Source: Bacteroidota bacterium
Lineage (GTDB): Bacteria; Bacteroidota; Bacteroidia; JAFLBG01
NCBI GenBank assembly: GCA_017303975.1
Contig: JAFLBG010000026.1
Span: 1 to 49,547, forward strand
Direction of reading: 5' to 3'
Length of the DNA stretch: 49,547 nucleotides
Shown: piece by piece, positions 15,025 to 23,993 of the stretch
Layout of the letters: every line of letters begins with the position of its first letter
How positions within the stretch are numbered: the first letter of the stretch is position 1
Notes under the pieces: generated by a model
Seen by the model: only the letters and a program-made list of their open reading frames with translations
Databases searched by the model: none
Told to the model about the DNA's origin: nothing
Position numbers and translations under genes: made by a program

Positions 15025-16808
15025 ACTCTTACACCCCAAATTAAAATATCATCTACCTGTTCTTTTGTTCGTCTCCAATCTTCAAATGCCTTGTTAATTA
15101 CTTCCTTTTGCAAATCGATAGGCTGTTTAGACACCTCTAATAGTAATTGTCTAAATCTACCTACCATAAATTTCTTGCCCAAAGGTCCTCCAAATTGATC
15201 TGCAAAGCCATCGGAAAAAATATAAATTGTATCGTTCTTTTGTAGCTTTAAAACATGATTGTTAAACTTAGGTCGTTCTTCTCCAACATAAAATCCAATT
15301 GGAAACTTATCTGCTTTAATTTCTATTACTTCATTGTTTCTTATTACAATCAAAGGGTTGTATGCCCCAGCAAATTGTAACTCTAAATTTTCATAGTCTA
15401 TAGAGCAAAAAGACAAATCCATTCCATCTTTTGCTTTAGCTACTTCTTCGGTATTGTGTAATGTTTGGCTAACACCTTCATTCAAGGCATCTAGAACATC
15501 TCCAGGAGTAATTTTATCAGTATGAACAACCACATGGTTTAGTAAATTATATCCTACAATAGACATAAATGCTCCAGGAACCCCGTGCCCGGTACAATCA
15601 ATAGCTGCAAATAAAACTTTTCCATTCTTTTGATTTATCCAGTAAAAATCACCACTCACAATATCCTTAGGTTTATATAATACAAAGCTTTGTGGCAACA
15701 ATTGTTTTACTAAACTATCAGGAGGCAAAATAGCTTCTTGAATTTTTAAAGCGTACTTAATACTGTCAGTTACTTGTTTGTATAAATCTTGCAATGCAAC
15801 ACTCTTCTCCTCTATCTCTTGTTTTTGTCTTACAACTTCTTCTGTACGTTCTACCACCTTTCTTTCAAGTACTCTTTCGTTTTCTGCTAAATCGGTACGC
15901 ATTTTTAATAACGCTTGTCCTAGCGTATCCTCGTTACTTAATGGTTTATAAACTGCATCAAAATTTCCTGCCCCAACTTCATAGGCAAAATCTGTTGTTC
16001 GCTTTAGTCCATCTACAAGACCCACTAATGCATCAGACATCTCACCAATCTCATCATTTCTCCCCTCTATTCTTTCTTTAGGTAAAACCCCTCTTCCCAT
16101 TAACAATAACATTCCTTTAAGCTTTGCCACAGGGTTTACAATACTCCTAACCGTATAAATAGCAATAAACAAACCTCCTACAGCTAAAACAATTCCCAGA
16201 TACTTTACCAACAATTCCAAAAAATTAAACGAAGTTACCATCTCTTTCGTCTCAATTTCAGCATTCTCTGTTTGGGTTGTAATTAAATCATTTAATTGAA
16301 TTAATATTTTATCTGTAGAATCTTTAAGATCTTCTTTAGCTAAATTTTGACGCGAAAGAATAAGATATCCATCTTCATATGCGGAAAAAAAGTTTAGTTG
16401 AGACATAATCTCTTTCTTATAAACATCATAAAGTTGATCTGTGCTTGTTATTATACCAGAAAGAGAATTAGCTTCTTTGGGAGCAAAGCTGCCAGATTGC
16501 TTTTTAAGCCTCTTTTTCAAATTTGGATAATCTATATCTAACAATATTTTAAGTTTATCCTTTTGTGGATCATCGTCTTCTTGAGAATAAACCCAATTCA
16601 ATAATAAATTTCTAGATTCTGTAATTTGAGAGTAAAAATTTTTAAGCTCATTTACCGAAGGCAAGTAAACATCAACAACTTTGTCGGTTTTTTCTTTACT
16701 TGTTTTTGTAATGTATAGTGTATATATAAAGGCAATAAGGGTTAAGAATATAAGTATTCCAAACCCTAAACCAATTCTTCTTCCTACCGAAAAATTAAAT
16801 TTACCCAT
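15021..16808 (-). CDS. Membrane sensor PP2C phosphatase (4HB-HAMP-SpoIIE)
   Basis: A 595-residue membrane signalling protein. TM1 lies at about 12-32, followed by a periplasmic four-helix-bundle sensor of the MCP type (about 35-200), TM2 at about 200-220, HAMP (about 220-320), a coiled coil (about 325-350) and a SpoIIE-type PP2C phosphatase domain (about 375-595). The metal-binding acidic residues are in place: VSGDFYWI, AAIDCTGHGVPGAFMS, FSDGFADQ and VDDILIWG. It should dephosphorylate serine or threonine on a protein partner, classically an anti-anti-sigma (STAS) factor, but no STAS or anti-sigma gene is nearby. It is the last gene of an operon with a TPR protein (19-base gap) and a YfiR-like protein. 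Confidence 0.93.
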   Translation of the reverse strand: MGKFNFSVGRRIGLGFGILIFLTLIAFIYTLYITKTSKEKTDKVVDVYLPSVNELKNFYSQITESRNLLLNWVYSQEDDDPQKDKLKILLDIDYPNLKKRLKKQSGSFAPKEANSLSGIITSTDQLYDVYKKEIMSQLNFFSAYEDGYLILSRQNLAKEDLKDSTDKILIQLNDLITTQTENAEIETKEMVTSFNFLELLVKYLGIVLAVGGLFIAIYTVRSIVNPVAKLKGMLLLMGRGVLPKERIEGRNDEIGEMSDALVGLVDGLKRTTDFAYEVGAGNFDAVYKPLSNEDTLGQALLKMRTDLAENERVLERKVVERTEEVVRQKQEIEEKSVALQDLYKQVTDSIKYALKIQEAILPPDSLVKQLLPQSFVLYKPKDIVSGDFYWINQKNGKVLFAAIDCTGHGVPGAFMSIVGYNLLNHVVVHTDKITPGDVLDALNEGVSQTLHNTEEVAKAKDGMDLSFCSIDYENLELQFAGAYNPLIVIRNNEVIEIKADKFPIGFYVGEERPKFNNHVLKLQKNDTIYIFSDGFADQFGGPLGKKFMVGRFRQLLLEVSKQPIDLQKEVINKAFEDWRRTKEQVDDILIWGVRV

Positions 16809-16827
16809 GATTATGGGTATTAAGATA

Positions 16828-17715
16828 CTAATTTCCCTCTATTTTCTTCTTTTCCGCTTTAAACTTTTCAGATTTTTCCTGATCGTTTAGTGTGTAGTAA
16901 ATTCCTTCTAACGCTTCAATTACCTTTATTTTTTTCGAATTTAACATATACGCCTTTTCAAAATATGGTAATCCTTTCTTAAAATAATTAGCAGCTATAT
17001 CTTGTACTTTTTCTATTTCAGCAAGATCTGTTGAATAATCTGTTTGATTTATAACCGTAACGCCTTTGTTATAATACAAACTACCAATATTGTAATAAGG
17101 ACTGTAATCATTTGCATCCAACTCAATTGCTTTGCCATAATTTTCTATTGCCAAATCAAAACACTTACTATTTACTATTTGATTGGCCTCAAAAATGTCT
17201 CTATACACACTAGCTAGCCCATTATAAAATTGAAGATCAAATTCTTTGAAATTAAAATTTGGATCTGCTATTTTTTTTGCGCTTTTAAATTGATCGTAAT
17301 TTTTTATAGCAAGCATAAAATTACTTGTATCCATCAACCTTACGGATTCCTTTTGAAACGAAGATGCCAATGCTGCTATTACCTTCTTTATGTTGATGGT
17401 GTGTTCTTGAGTTACATCTAACTCCAGCGCTTTTGTTAAACATTTAATGGCATCTGTTCGATATTGCCCCATTCCAGTGCCGGCATCGTTTTGTTTTGAT
17501 ATTTCTTTCAATATAAATCCTTTTACATACCAAACAAATGCATCCTTGCTTGTTTCAGGATGATCTACCGTTTTGGATATGTAAATATAAGCACTATCTA
17601 TTTTTCCTGCCTGAACAGCTTTTTGCGCTTTATCCACCAAATCATATTGAGCAAAGCCCATACCTGCCTTTAAAAGCAACGCAAACAAAATGATATTTTT
17701 ATTGTAAAAATTCAT
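16828..17715 (-). CDS. Periplasmic TPR protein in the YfiR-SpoIIE operon
   Basis: A 295-residue protein with a signal peptide ending GFAQ and a chain of TPR-type helix pairs across the whole mature part, for example LVDKAQKAVQAGKIDSAYIYI, AIKCLTKALELDV, LAIENYGKAIELDANDYSPYYNIGSLYYNKG and GLPYFEKAYMLNSKKIKVIEAL. It has no lipobox or catalytic motif. It starts two bases after the stop of the YfiR-like gene and ends 19 bases before the phosphatase, so the three are co-transcribed. Its likely place is the periplasm, where it could act as a scaffold between the YfiR-like protein and the sensor domain of the phosphatase (inference). Confidence 0.85.
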   Translation of the reverse strand: MNFYNKNIILFALLLKAGMGFAQYDLVDKAQKAVQAGKIDSAYIYISKTVDHPETSKDAFVWYVKGFILKEISKQNDAGTGMGQYRTDAIKCLTKALELDVTQEHTINIKKVIAALASSFQKESVRLMDTSNFMLAIKNYDQFKSAKKIADPNFNFKEFDLQFYNGLASVYRDIFEANQIVNSKCFDLAIENYGKAIELDANDYSPYYNIGSLYYNKGVTVINQTDYSTDLAEIEKVQDIAANYFKKGLPYFEKAYMLNSKKIKVIEALEGIYYTLNDQEKSEKFKAEKKKIEGN

Positions 17716-17717
17716 AT

Positions 17718-18245
17718 CTATTCAGCAGGCAATGCCAATGATTTTAAATTCGAACTAATTTTCAATTTGTATTTCTCTGCGTTTGCCGAATTAAGCTCAA
17801 ACTTTTGCTTATTATCTTTTACCACAAAGTTTATTGCCGACCATTGTTTGGCTAATCCGGTTTTTTCAGTAACTAAAAGAGTACTCTTTCCCTTTAGTTT
17901 AGAGCTTATATCACTTACAGATATTTCTGTATCGGGACTAATAAATAAGATGTGGTATTTATCTTTTGAAGATATGCTAGTTAACTGTTTAACTTCAAAA
18001 TCTTGGAATCCGGCTTTTTTGGTAGAAGCCATTTTAGTAAGTTCCGCAATTAAAGATGGATTAGAGCCAACAATTGCTATCGTAAAGTTTCCTGATTTAT
18101 ATTCTTGAGGCCAATCGATGTATTTTGTAAAGTTATAGATGTAAACAGTCTTTACTTTTGCATTTACAGCTTCGGGGGAGGTCGTATTATCCGTAGTGGC
18201 GGATAATAGAAAAATAAATAGGATTATGTAAAGAAGATTTCGCAT
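17718..18245 (-). CDS. YfiR-like (DUF4154) periplasmic protein
   Basis: A 175-residue exported protein (signal MRNLLYIILFIFLLSATT) of the DUF4154/YfiR family: VKTVYIYNFTKYIDWPQ, NFTIAIVGSNPSLIAELTKMA, YHILFISPD, KSTLLVTEKTGLAKQWSAINFVV, KFELNSANAEKYKLKISSNLKSLA. In Pseudomonas, periplasmic YfiR restrains the membrane diguanylate cyclase YfiN through its periplasmic domain. Here no GGDEF gene is present; the downstream membrane partner is instead a HAMP-SpoIIE phosphatase. First gene of a three-gene operon. A TATATTTG element lies 15 bases before its ATG. Confidence 0.9.
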   Translation of the reverse strand: MRNLLYIILFIFLLSATTDNTTSPEAVNAKVKTVYIYNFTKYIDWPQEYKSGNFTIAIVGSNPSLIAELTKMASTKKAGFQDFEVKQLTSISSKDKYHILFISPDTEISVSDISSKLKGKSTLLVTEKTGLAKQWSAINFVVKDNKQKFELNSANAEKYKLKISSNLKSLALPAE

Positions 18246-18260
18246 CTACAAAATAGTAAT

Positions 18261-18268
18261 CAAATATA
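18261..18268 (-). promoter_or_regulatory. Candidate -7 element (TATATTTG) for the YfiR operon
   Basis: Minus-strand TATATTTG fits TAnnTTTG exactly and sits 15 bases before the ATG of the YfiR-like gene. A matching -33 TTTG is not evident. Confidence 0.45.
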
Positions 18269-18324
18269 GTACCAATTTGTAAATGAAATACTGATTTTAG
18301 AAAATAATGGGAATAAAATGAAAA

Positions 18325-18579
18325 TTACTTCTTAACGGTAGGCTTAGTTGAGGAAGTACCCCCACCATTACCTTTGTCTTTGTCTTTAGACACGGTAATA
18401 TCGCCACCTGTTTCAGTTTCATTTGTAGAAACTGTTGTAGAAGAAACATCTCCGGATATTCTAGCGCCTTCCATTGGTTTAGAAGTCTTATTATCGCAAG
18501 ACGGTTTTATTGATTCTTCCTTCTTGCATGACTGGAATGCTAAGAAAACAACTAATGATATGTATAAATACTTTTTCAT
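18325..18579 (-). CDS. Small surface-type lipoprotein
   Basis: An 84-residue lipoprotein. Starting at the ATG at 18579 it reads MKKYLYISLVVFLAFQSC, a signal peptide ending in a Bacteroidota-type lipobox, directly followed by KKEES. Positive-then-acidic residues after the lipidated Cys resemble the lipoprotein export signal that sends lipoproteins to the cell surface in Capnocytophaga and Flavobacterium. The rest is Ser/Thr/Gly/Lys-rich and disordered-looking. A longer frame to 18630 exists but would begin upstream of the promoter at 18588-18619 and overlap the kinase stop. Function unknown. Confidence 0.75.
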   Translation of the reverse strand: MKKYLYISLVVFLAFQSCKKEESIKPSCDNKTSKPMEGARISGDVSSTTVSTNETETGGDITVSKDKDKGNGGGTSSTKPTVKK

Positions 18580-18587
18580 TCTTATAT

Positions 18588-18619
18588 CAAATATATAACA
18601 TTTTTTCATATTAGTCAAT
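18588..18619 (-). promoter_or_regulatory. Promoter of the small lipoprotein (ATTG-N20-TATATTTG)
   Basis: On the minus strand ATTG (18619-18616), 20 bases, then TATATTTG (18595-18588). The -7 element is perfect and the spacing is ideal. It sits between the kinase stop (18623) and the lipoprotein ATG (18579), so the lipoprotein can be expressed on its own. Confidence 0.65.
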
Positions 18620-18622
18620 AGT

Positions 18623-21601
18623 TTATACATTTTTTTTTAATTCAATCACAATTTCAACCCTCGTGCCTCTTTTCCCCTCATTTTTTAAATCGTATGGTCC
18701 TTTAATTTCAATCTTCATTCCTGTCATTTTACGTAATAAATTGATTCGGGTTACAGTTATTTCTGTTCCTTTTGAATCGTGCTCGGTTGGGAATAATGTT
18801 TTTTTCTCATAACTGGCATCAATACCTACTCCATTATCCTCAATAACAAAGCATAACTCGCTACTGGTTAGCATATTAACAAAAATACTTAGTTTTCCCA
18901 CTTCTTCTAAAGGCAATAAACCGTGCCAAATACTATTTTCAACAAATGGCTGAATAATCATGGGTGGTATTTGCACTTCTTCGGTATTTACCTCCGGAGA
19001 AACAACTATTTCATACTCGAAACGAGTAAAACGCATCTGTTCGAGAGAAATATAAAGCTGCAACCGCTCCAACTCCTCCTTCAAAAGCACAAAATTATTT
19101 TGAGAACTGTCTAAATTTTTTCTTATCAATTTGGCAAAACTGGTTAAATACTTATTTGCAGCAAGCTTATCTTGTCTATTTATATAGTACTGAATAGAGT
19201 TTAATGAATTAAAAATAAAATGCCTGTTCATACTTGCATTTAATGTTTGCTGTTCTAGTGCAAGTAATTTAGATCTATACAACAATTGTTGAGTTAATCG
19301 TTTTCTTTTTGCCACAGTTAGACGCCAATTGTAAATCAACCATGTTGCAATAACCAAGGCTATAAAACACGACAAGATAAACCACCATGTTCGAAAAAAA
19401 GGAGGTGTAATTGTAAATTTAAAAGTAACAGGTTCTAACCAGTTATAGCCATCAATGGATGTAGTAACATAAAATACATACTCTCCTTCCGAAAGATTTG
19501 AATAGGTGGCAAAATTAGCTTCTGTTGCGGGAAGCCAATCGGAGTCGAATCCATCTAATTTAAATTTATATCGAATTTTTTCGGGGTGAGTAAAATAGAT
19601 TGCATTAAAATCAATGGTTACGTAGTTGTTTTTAAAATTTAATTTTAAATCTAATGGTAATCCGGTTTTTGAATCTATTCCACTTGAAAAATCGGTTAAA
19701 TCCTTTTTCTGTAAAAATAATCTTATACCTGAAATGATAACTTCGGGTAAAACGTTTGTTTTTTTGTCTTTTTCATGTTGATATTTTAATAAACCATCTA
19801 CTGTTCCAAAATAAATATCCCCGGAAGAATCGCCCCAAATTGCATTTTGATTAAACTCTAGCGATGATACACCATCAGAAATAGAATAGTTTTGAATTTT
19901 ATACGGTTTGTTTTCTGAATAGTACTCATTCAAATCAAATCTATAAAGTCCAAAATAAGTACCAATCCAAAAATTATTTTTCTTATCAATATAAGTACTT
20001 ACAATTCGATTGGCAGCAGGATTGTCAGAAAAAACAAGAGTATCAATTTTATCATTCTTTAAAATATTTAAGCCTGCATTTGTTCCAATCCAATAATTGC
20101 CTTTAAAATCTTGCTTGATGTTATACACCAAATTATCGCACAATCCATCTTTTACTGTATAGCTTTTACTATTATTCCCATTAAGGAAACACACTCCACC
20201 GCTAGAAGCAATAGATAGTTGATTCTTGTTATCAATAAAAATATCGTTTATGTGTTCCGAATCGAAATTGCAACTATTTATAAGGTTGGCGTTTCCGGTT
20301 CCTTTATATTCATACAAACCCAACCATGTACCTAAATAATACGTATTGTTTTTTGACTGATACATGGACAAAACGAATTCCTTAACTCCAATAATCTCTT
20401 CTGTCAATTTATTTGAGGTTGGGTTGTAGGAATAAAATTTATCAGCAGTGTTAAACCAAAGTTTCCCTGCGTTATCAATAAAGCATTTATAAATAATCTC
20501 ATTTGCAATTGCGCTATTGTTTATCGCTTTTTTAAATTGACCATTTTCAAGTTTATTTATCCCACCACCGTAAGTTCCTATCCATAAGTTATTCAGCTTG
20601 TCTTGTGCTATAGACATTACGGCATTGTTTGATAAACCATCCTGCTTTTTATAGGATATAAATTTTTCGCCTAAAAACTTTACTAATCCGCTGCCATCTG
20701 TTCCTATCCATATATTATGCTCTTTATCCTCAAAAACACAATTAATAAGATTAGTTGGTAATCCGTTTTGGGTTGAGTACTCCTTTATAGAATAATCATT
20801 TTGAATTTTAAATAATTTTTCTTGAGATGACAACCAACTGTTTTTTTCCGAATCAGTATATATGTTTGGCAAATATTCCGGGAAAGATTGTTTGTTGGAA
20901 ATTATTCCTGTTGTACTACTAATATAAATTACTCCATCTGTCTTTGTAGACAAACAAAGAAGCCCATCCTTTTCGGAAATAGATAAAACATGAATAGTTG
21001 AATCGATTGTTTTTACTTGTTCAAAAGAGTTGCTATTAGCATCTTTTTTTAGCAATCCATTTTTCGTTGCGACCCAAATATTTTGATTTCTATCAATAAA
21101 TATTTTTTCAAATAAATTATTTGCTGAGTTAATTTTGCAAATTGAGTTAAGTTGATTTTTTAAAGGGTAATAAGAAAAAATTTCTTCTTTGGTTGCAATA
21201 TAAATAGTATTGGAACTACCTTGAGCTATTGACTTTATTATCGTTTTATCAAACGTATTTTCTAAAATCTTTGGAGTAAATATTTTTTCATTATTGTACG
21301 TTGCTAAACCGGAAGTTGTCCCAATCCAAAGCTGATTAGCGCTATCACATAATAAAGCTGTTATCTCATTATCAGGTAAGCCTTCAGTCTTAAAAAAATT
21401 TTTAAAGTTTCTACCGTCAAACCTACTCAACCCACCAAATGTGGCTATCCACAAATAGCCCTTTTTATCTTGACATATTGCTTGTACCTGAGATTGAGCT
21501 AATCCTTGATTAATAGAGTAATTGACAAAGCTGTATTGTTGAGAAAAAAAAGCAACAGGAATAAATAGGAGAAAAAATAAAACGTGCTTTTTTATAATCA
21601 T
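18623..21601 (-). CDS. Propeller-Y_Y_Y LytS-type sensor histidine kinase
   Basis: A 992-residue membrane sensor kinase. It has a signal peptide and then about 14 two-component-regulator propeller repeats (about 20-620; blades such as QAICQDKKGYLWIATFGGLSRFDG and CVFEDKEHNIWIGTDGSGLVKF). A Y_Y_Y beta-sandwich (about 660-730; IRYKFKLDGFDSDWLPA), one TM (about 738-760), a coiled coil, a His_kinase domain (PF06580 type) with phospho-acceptor His794 in NRHFIFNSLNSIQ, and a C-terminal HATPase (QPFVENSIWHGL N-box, IEDNGVGID G-box) follow. The outer propellers would sense a periplasmic ligand. The usual partner is a LytTR response regulator, but none lies in this window. Confidence 0.94.
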   Translation of the reverse strand: MIIKKHVLFFLLFIPVAFFSQQYSFVNYSINQGLAQSQVQAICQDKKGYLWIATFGGLSRFDGRNFKNFFKTEGLPDNEITALLCDSANQLWIGTTSGLATYNNEKIFTPKILENTFDKTIIKSIAQGSSNTIYIATKEEIFSYYPLKNQLNSICKINSANNLFEKIFIDRNQNIWVATKNGLLKKDANSNSFEQVKTIDSTIHVLSISEKDGLLCLSTKTDGVIYISSTTGIISNKQSFPEYLPNIYTDSEKNSWLSSQEKLFKIQNDYSIKEYSTQNGLPTNLINCVFEDKEHNIWIGTDGSGLVKFLGEKFISYKKQDGLSNNAVMSIAQDKLNNLWIGTYGGGINKLENGQFKKAINNSAIANEIIYKCFIDNAGKLWFNTADKFYSYNPTSNKLTEEIIGVKEFVLSMYQSKNNTYYLGTWLGLYEYKGTGNANLINSCNFDSEHINDIFIDNKNQLSIASSGGVCFLNGNNSKSYTVKDGLCDNLVYNIKQDFKGNYWIGTNAGLNILKNDKIDTLVFSDNPAANRIVSTYIDKKNNFWIGTYFGLYRFDLNEYYSENKPYKIQNYSISDGVSSLEFNQNAIWGDSSGDIYFGTVDGLLKYQHEKDKKTNVLPEVIISGIRLFLQKKDLTDFSSGIDSKTGLPLDLKLNFKNNYVTIDFNAIYFTHPEKIRYKFKLDGFDSDWLPATEANFATYSNLSEGEYVFYVTTSIDGYNWLEPVTFKFTITPPFFRTWWFILSCFIALVIATWLIYNWRLTVAKRKRLTQQLLYRSKLLALEQQTLNASMNRHFIFNSLNSIQYYINRQDKLAANKYLTSFAKLIRKNLDSSQNNFVLLKEELERLQLYISLEQMRFTRFEYEIVVSPEVNTEEVQIPPMIIQPFVENSIWHGLLPLEEVGKLSIFVNMLTSSELCFVIEDNGVGIDASYEKKTLFPTEHDSKGTEITVTRINLLRKMTGMKIEIKGPYDLKNEGKRGTRVEIVIELKKNV

Positions 21602-21685
21602 AACTACATTAAATGTACAGAAAATAATAGCTATTGGCTAGATTCTTAAACAAAATTGATTTTAAAATTGTACTTTCAAGTATCA

Positions 21686-23272
21686 ATGAAAAGGTTGCTT
21701 TTTGTATTTGCTATTTTGTATTTACCTGTTCAATGTCAAGAAAAGTACTTGGTTTTTTTTTCTGACAAGAATGGCAGCACTTTTAATCCATATACTTATT
21801 TTGATTCAAAAGCCATAGAAAGAAGAATTAAGCACGGTATAAATTTATACGATAGTACCGATTTCCCTATTAACCAAAATTACGTTGCTAAAACCCAAAA
21901 CAGTGTTGATTCTATTGGAAAACAACTGAGATGGTTTAATGCGGTAACTGTATTTGCCAATACGAATCAAATAGATGAGGTGAAGAAATTTTCATTTGTA
22001 AGAGAAGTAGTTTCTATACATACACAAGCTCAATTATCAACTGTTGAAGAGAGCTACAATACAGTGCTTAAAGTAGAACACGAAAAAATTTTGCAACGGC
22101 AACTAAATAGAATGCAAGGAGATTTATTTATAAACTCGAATAATACCGGCAAAGGAATACGAATAGCGGTGTTTGATGCCGGCTTTCCAACGGTAGATAC
22201 AAATCCTTGTTTTGAGCATATAAGAAAACGAGGTGGATTTATAAAAACATACGATTTTGTAAAAAACAGAGATTTTGTTTACTCCTACAATCAGCATGGA
22301 ACAATGGTTTTATCATGTATTGCAGGAAAGTCGAACACAAAATATATTGGACTTGCAACAGAAGCAGAATTTTTATTGGCACGAACTGAATATGGCCACC
22401 GAGAACCATTCTCTGAAGAGGAAAATTGGCTAGCAGCTGTTGAATGGGCTGACAAAAATGGGGCTGACATCATTAACAGTTCACTTGGTTATACAAATAA
22501 AAGATATTTTACAACAGAGATGGATGGGCACACTAGCTTAGTTTCCAAAGCTGCTAATTTAGCTGTTAAGAAAGGTATATTAGTTGTAAATGCAGTTGGA
22601 AATGAGGGTAGCGATAATTGGAAGACCATTATAACCCCCTCAGATGCAGACAGTGTTTTAGCGGTTGGCGGAATAGATCCCGACACAGACTATCGTATTT
22701 CGTTTAGCTCTTTTGGTCCGAATAGTGAAAAAAAAATTAAACCCAATGTTTGTGCTTTAGGGAAAGTAATTGCAGCGGGCAAAAAAGGATTAGAGGTTAC
22801 GCAGGGTACATCTTTTGCAAGTCCTTTAATTGCAGGATTTGCGGCATGTGTACTAAGTATGAATAAAAATTTTACCGCAATGCAATTATTTGATACTGTT
22901 CAAAAATCGGGCGATTTATATCCTTATTTCGATTATGCTCATGGGTATGGTGTGCCTCAAGCAGAAAAATTTATGCAAAAAAGTAACACGCCCCTCCCTA
23001 CTGAATCCTTTGAATTAATTGAAAATAATGGAGTTTTAGAAGTAACAGTGAATGATAGTTATGTAAATACTACCAACGAGAGTAGAAAAGAAAATAGTTA
23101 TCAAAACCATTTATTCTATCATATTGAAAACAAAGCCGGATATCTTAGCAAATATTATCTAATTAAAGTTAGCTCCAAACAACCTGTGCGGCTTGTTATA
23201 TCAGACTTTGAAGTTGGTACTACACTTCGCTTCCATTACCAGAAACATACAATAACATATACCATTAAGTAA
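21686..23272 (+). CDS. Secreted S8 (subtilisin-like) serine protease
   Basis: A 528-residue secreted protease. The signal peptide (MKRLLFVFAILYLPVQC) is followed by a prodomain-like region (about 20-130; YLVFFSDKNGS...YFDSKAIERR, an N-terminal module usual for Bacteroidota S8 peptidases) and the catalytic domain (about 150-440). The triad is complete: Asp164 in IAVFDAGFP, His204 in NQHGTMV and Ser376 in GTSFASPLIAGF, with the oxyanion Asn in VNAVGNEG. A short C-terminal beta domain without a clear T9SS signature ends the protein. I chose the ATG at 21686 because the signal peptide begins there. Its stop abuts the ATG of the next gene with no spacer. Confidence 0.93.
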   Translation: MKRLLFVFAILYLPVQCQEKYLVFFSDKNGSTFNPYTYFDSKAIERRIKHGINLYDSTDFPINQNYVAKTQNSVDSIGKQLRWFNAVTVFANTNQIDEVKKFSFVREVVSIHTQAQLSTVEESYNTVLKVEHEKILQRQLNRMQGDLFINSNNTGKGIRIAVFDAGFPTVDTNPCFEHIRKRGGFIKTYDFVKNRDFVYSYNQHGTMVLSCIAGKSNTKYIGLATEAEFLLARTEYGHREPFSEEENWLAAVEWADKNGADIINSSLGYTNKRYFTTEMDGHTSLVSKAANLAVKKGILVVNAVGNEGSDNWKTIITPSDADSVLAVGGIDPDTDYRISFSSFGPNSEKKIKPNVCALGKVIAAGKKGLEVTQGTSFASPLIAGFAACVLSMNKNFTAMQLFDTVQKSGDLYPYFDYAHGYGVPQAEKFMQKSNTPLPTESFELIENNGVLEVTVNDSYVNTTNESRKENSYQNHLFYHIENKAGYLSKYYLIKVSSKQPVRLVISDFEVGTTLRFHYQKHTITYTIK

Positions 23273-23983
23273 ATGAAGAATCTATTAGTTATATCTTTTT
23301 TTTTAATCTCTGTTCTTTCATTTTCGCAAGAAATATTGCTTGAGCAAAATGTACTTGAGGATGAGAAACCTACACTGTATGGTCCCAATAAGAAAAACTA
23401 TTACCACATGTATTTAGGGGCTGGAGTTTTAGTTGGGAAAACAGATAAGCCTGAATTAGAGGTTAAAAGTGGCTTGCAACTGATGTATGGCTTTAGATAT
23501 AAAAGAAGAATAGCTAGTTTTTATGCAGCAGGATTTGATGTTTCTTTTTTAATGAATAGATTTAACATTCAACAAGATTCACTTACCATATTTCCTTACA
23601 AAAGTATCAACAACAAAGCTTGGCTTACCCTCCCTGCGATACAGGGTGAGATATATAATCGTTTTAACCTAAATAAGAAAAGAGGAAATCATGTAGGAAC
23701 ATTTATTGATATTGGAGGATATGCCCAATGGGTGTATAATGCAAAATACGTTATGATAAACAAATTTGAAACAGCCAATCAATCCGGGGCAGGAAAGACA
23801 AAATCAATAAATAATAACTTGGTTTACACAAACGATTTTATTTACGGGTTAAATTTTAGACTAGGATTTAATAAATATCTTATTTATTGTTCTTATAGGC
23901 TCACAGATGTTTTTAAGAAACAATTTATTTACCCTGAATTGCCAAGAATAAACGTTGGTATTCAAATTGGGTTACACAAATAG
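23273..23983 (+). CDS. Probable outer-membrane beta-barrel protein
   Basis: A 236-residue exported protein with signal peptide MKNLLVISFFLISVLSFSQ and a mature part of alternating polar and hydrophobic strands rich in Tyr and Gly (for example YYHMYLGAGVLVGKT, GLQLMYGFRYKRRIASFYAAGFDV, YGLNFRLGFNKYLIYCSYRL). It ends in an amphipathic strand (RINVGIQIGLHK), which fits an 8- to 10-strand outer-membrane barrel. No family is recognised. Its ATG follows the protease stop with zero spacing, so it is translationally linked to the protease. A joint role at the outer membrane is plausible but unproven. Confidence 0.78.
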   Translation: MKNLLVISFFLISVLSFSQEILLEQNVLEDEKPTLYGPNKKNYYHMYLGAGVLVGKTDKPELEVKSGLQLMYGFRYKRRIASFYAAGFDVSFLMNRFNIQQDSLTIFPYKSINNKAWLTLPAIQGEIYNRFNLNKKRGNHVGTFIDIGGYAQWVYNAKYVMINKFETANQSGAGKTKSINNNLVYTNDFIYGLNFRLGFNKYLIYCSYRLTDVFKKQFIYPELPRINVGIQIGLHK

Positions 23984-23993
23984 AAATTGACAA

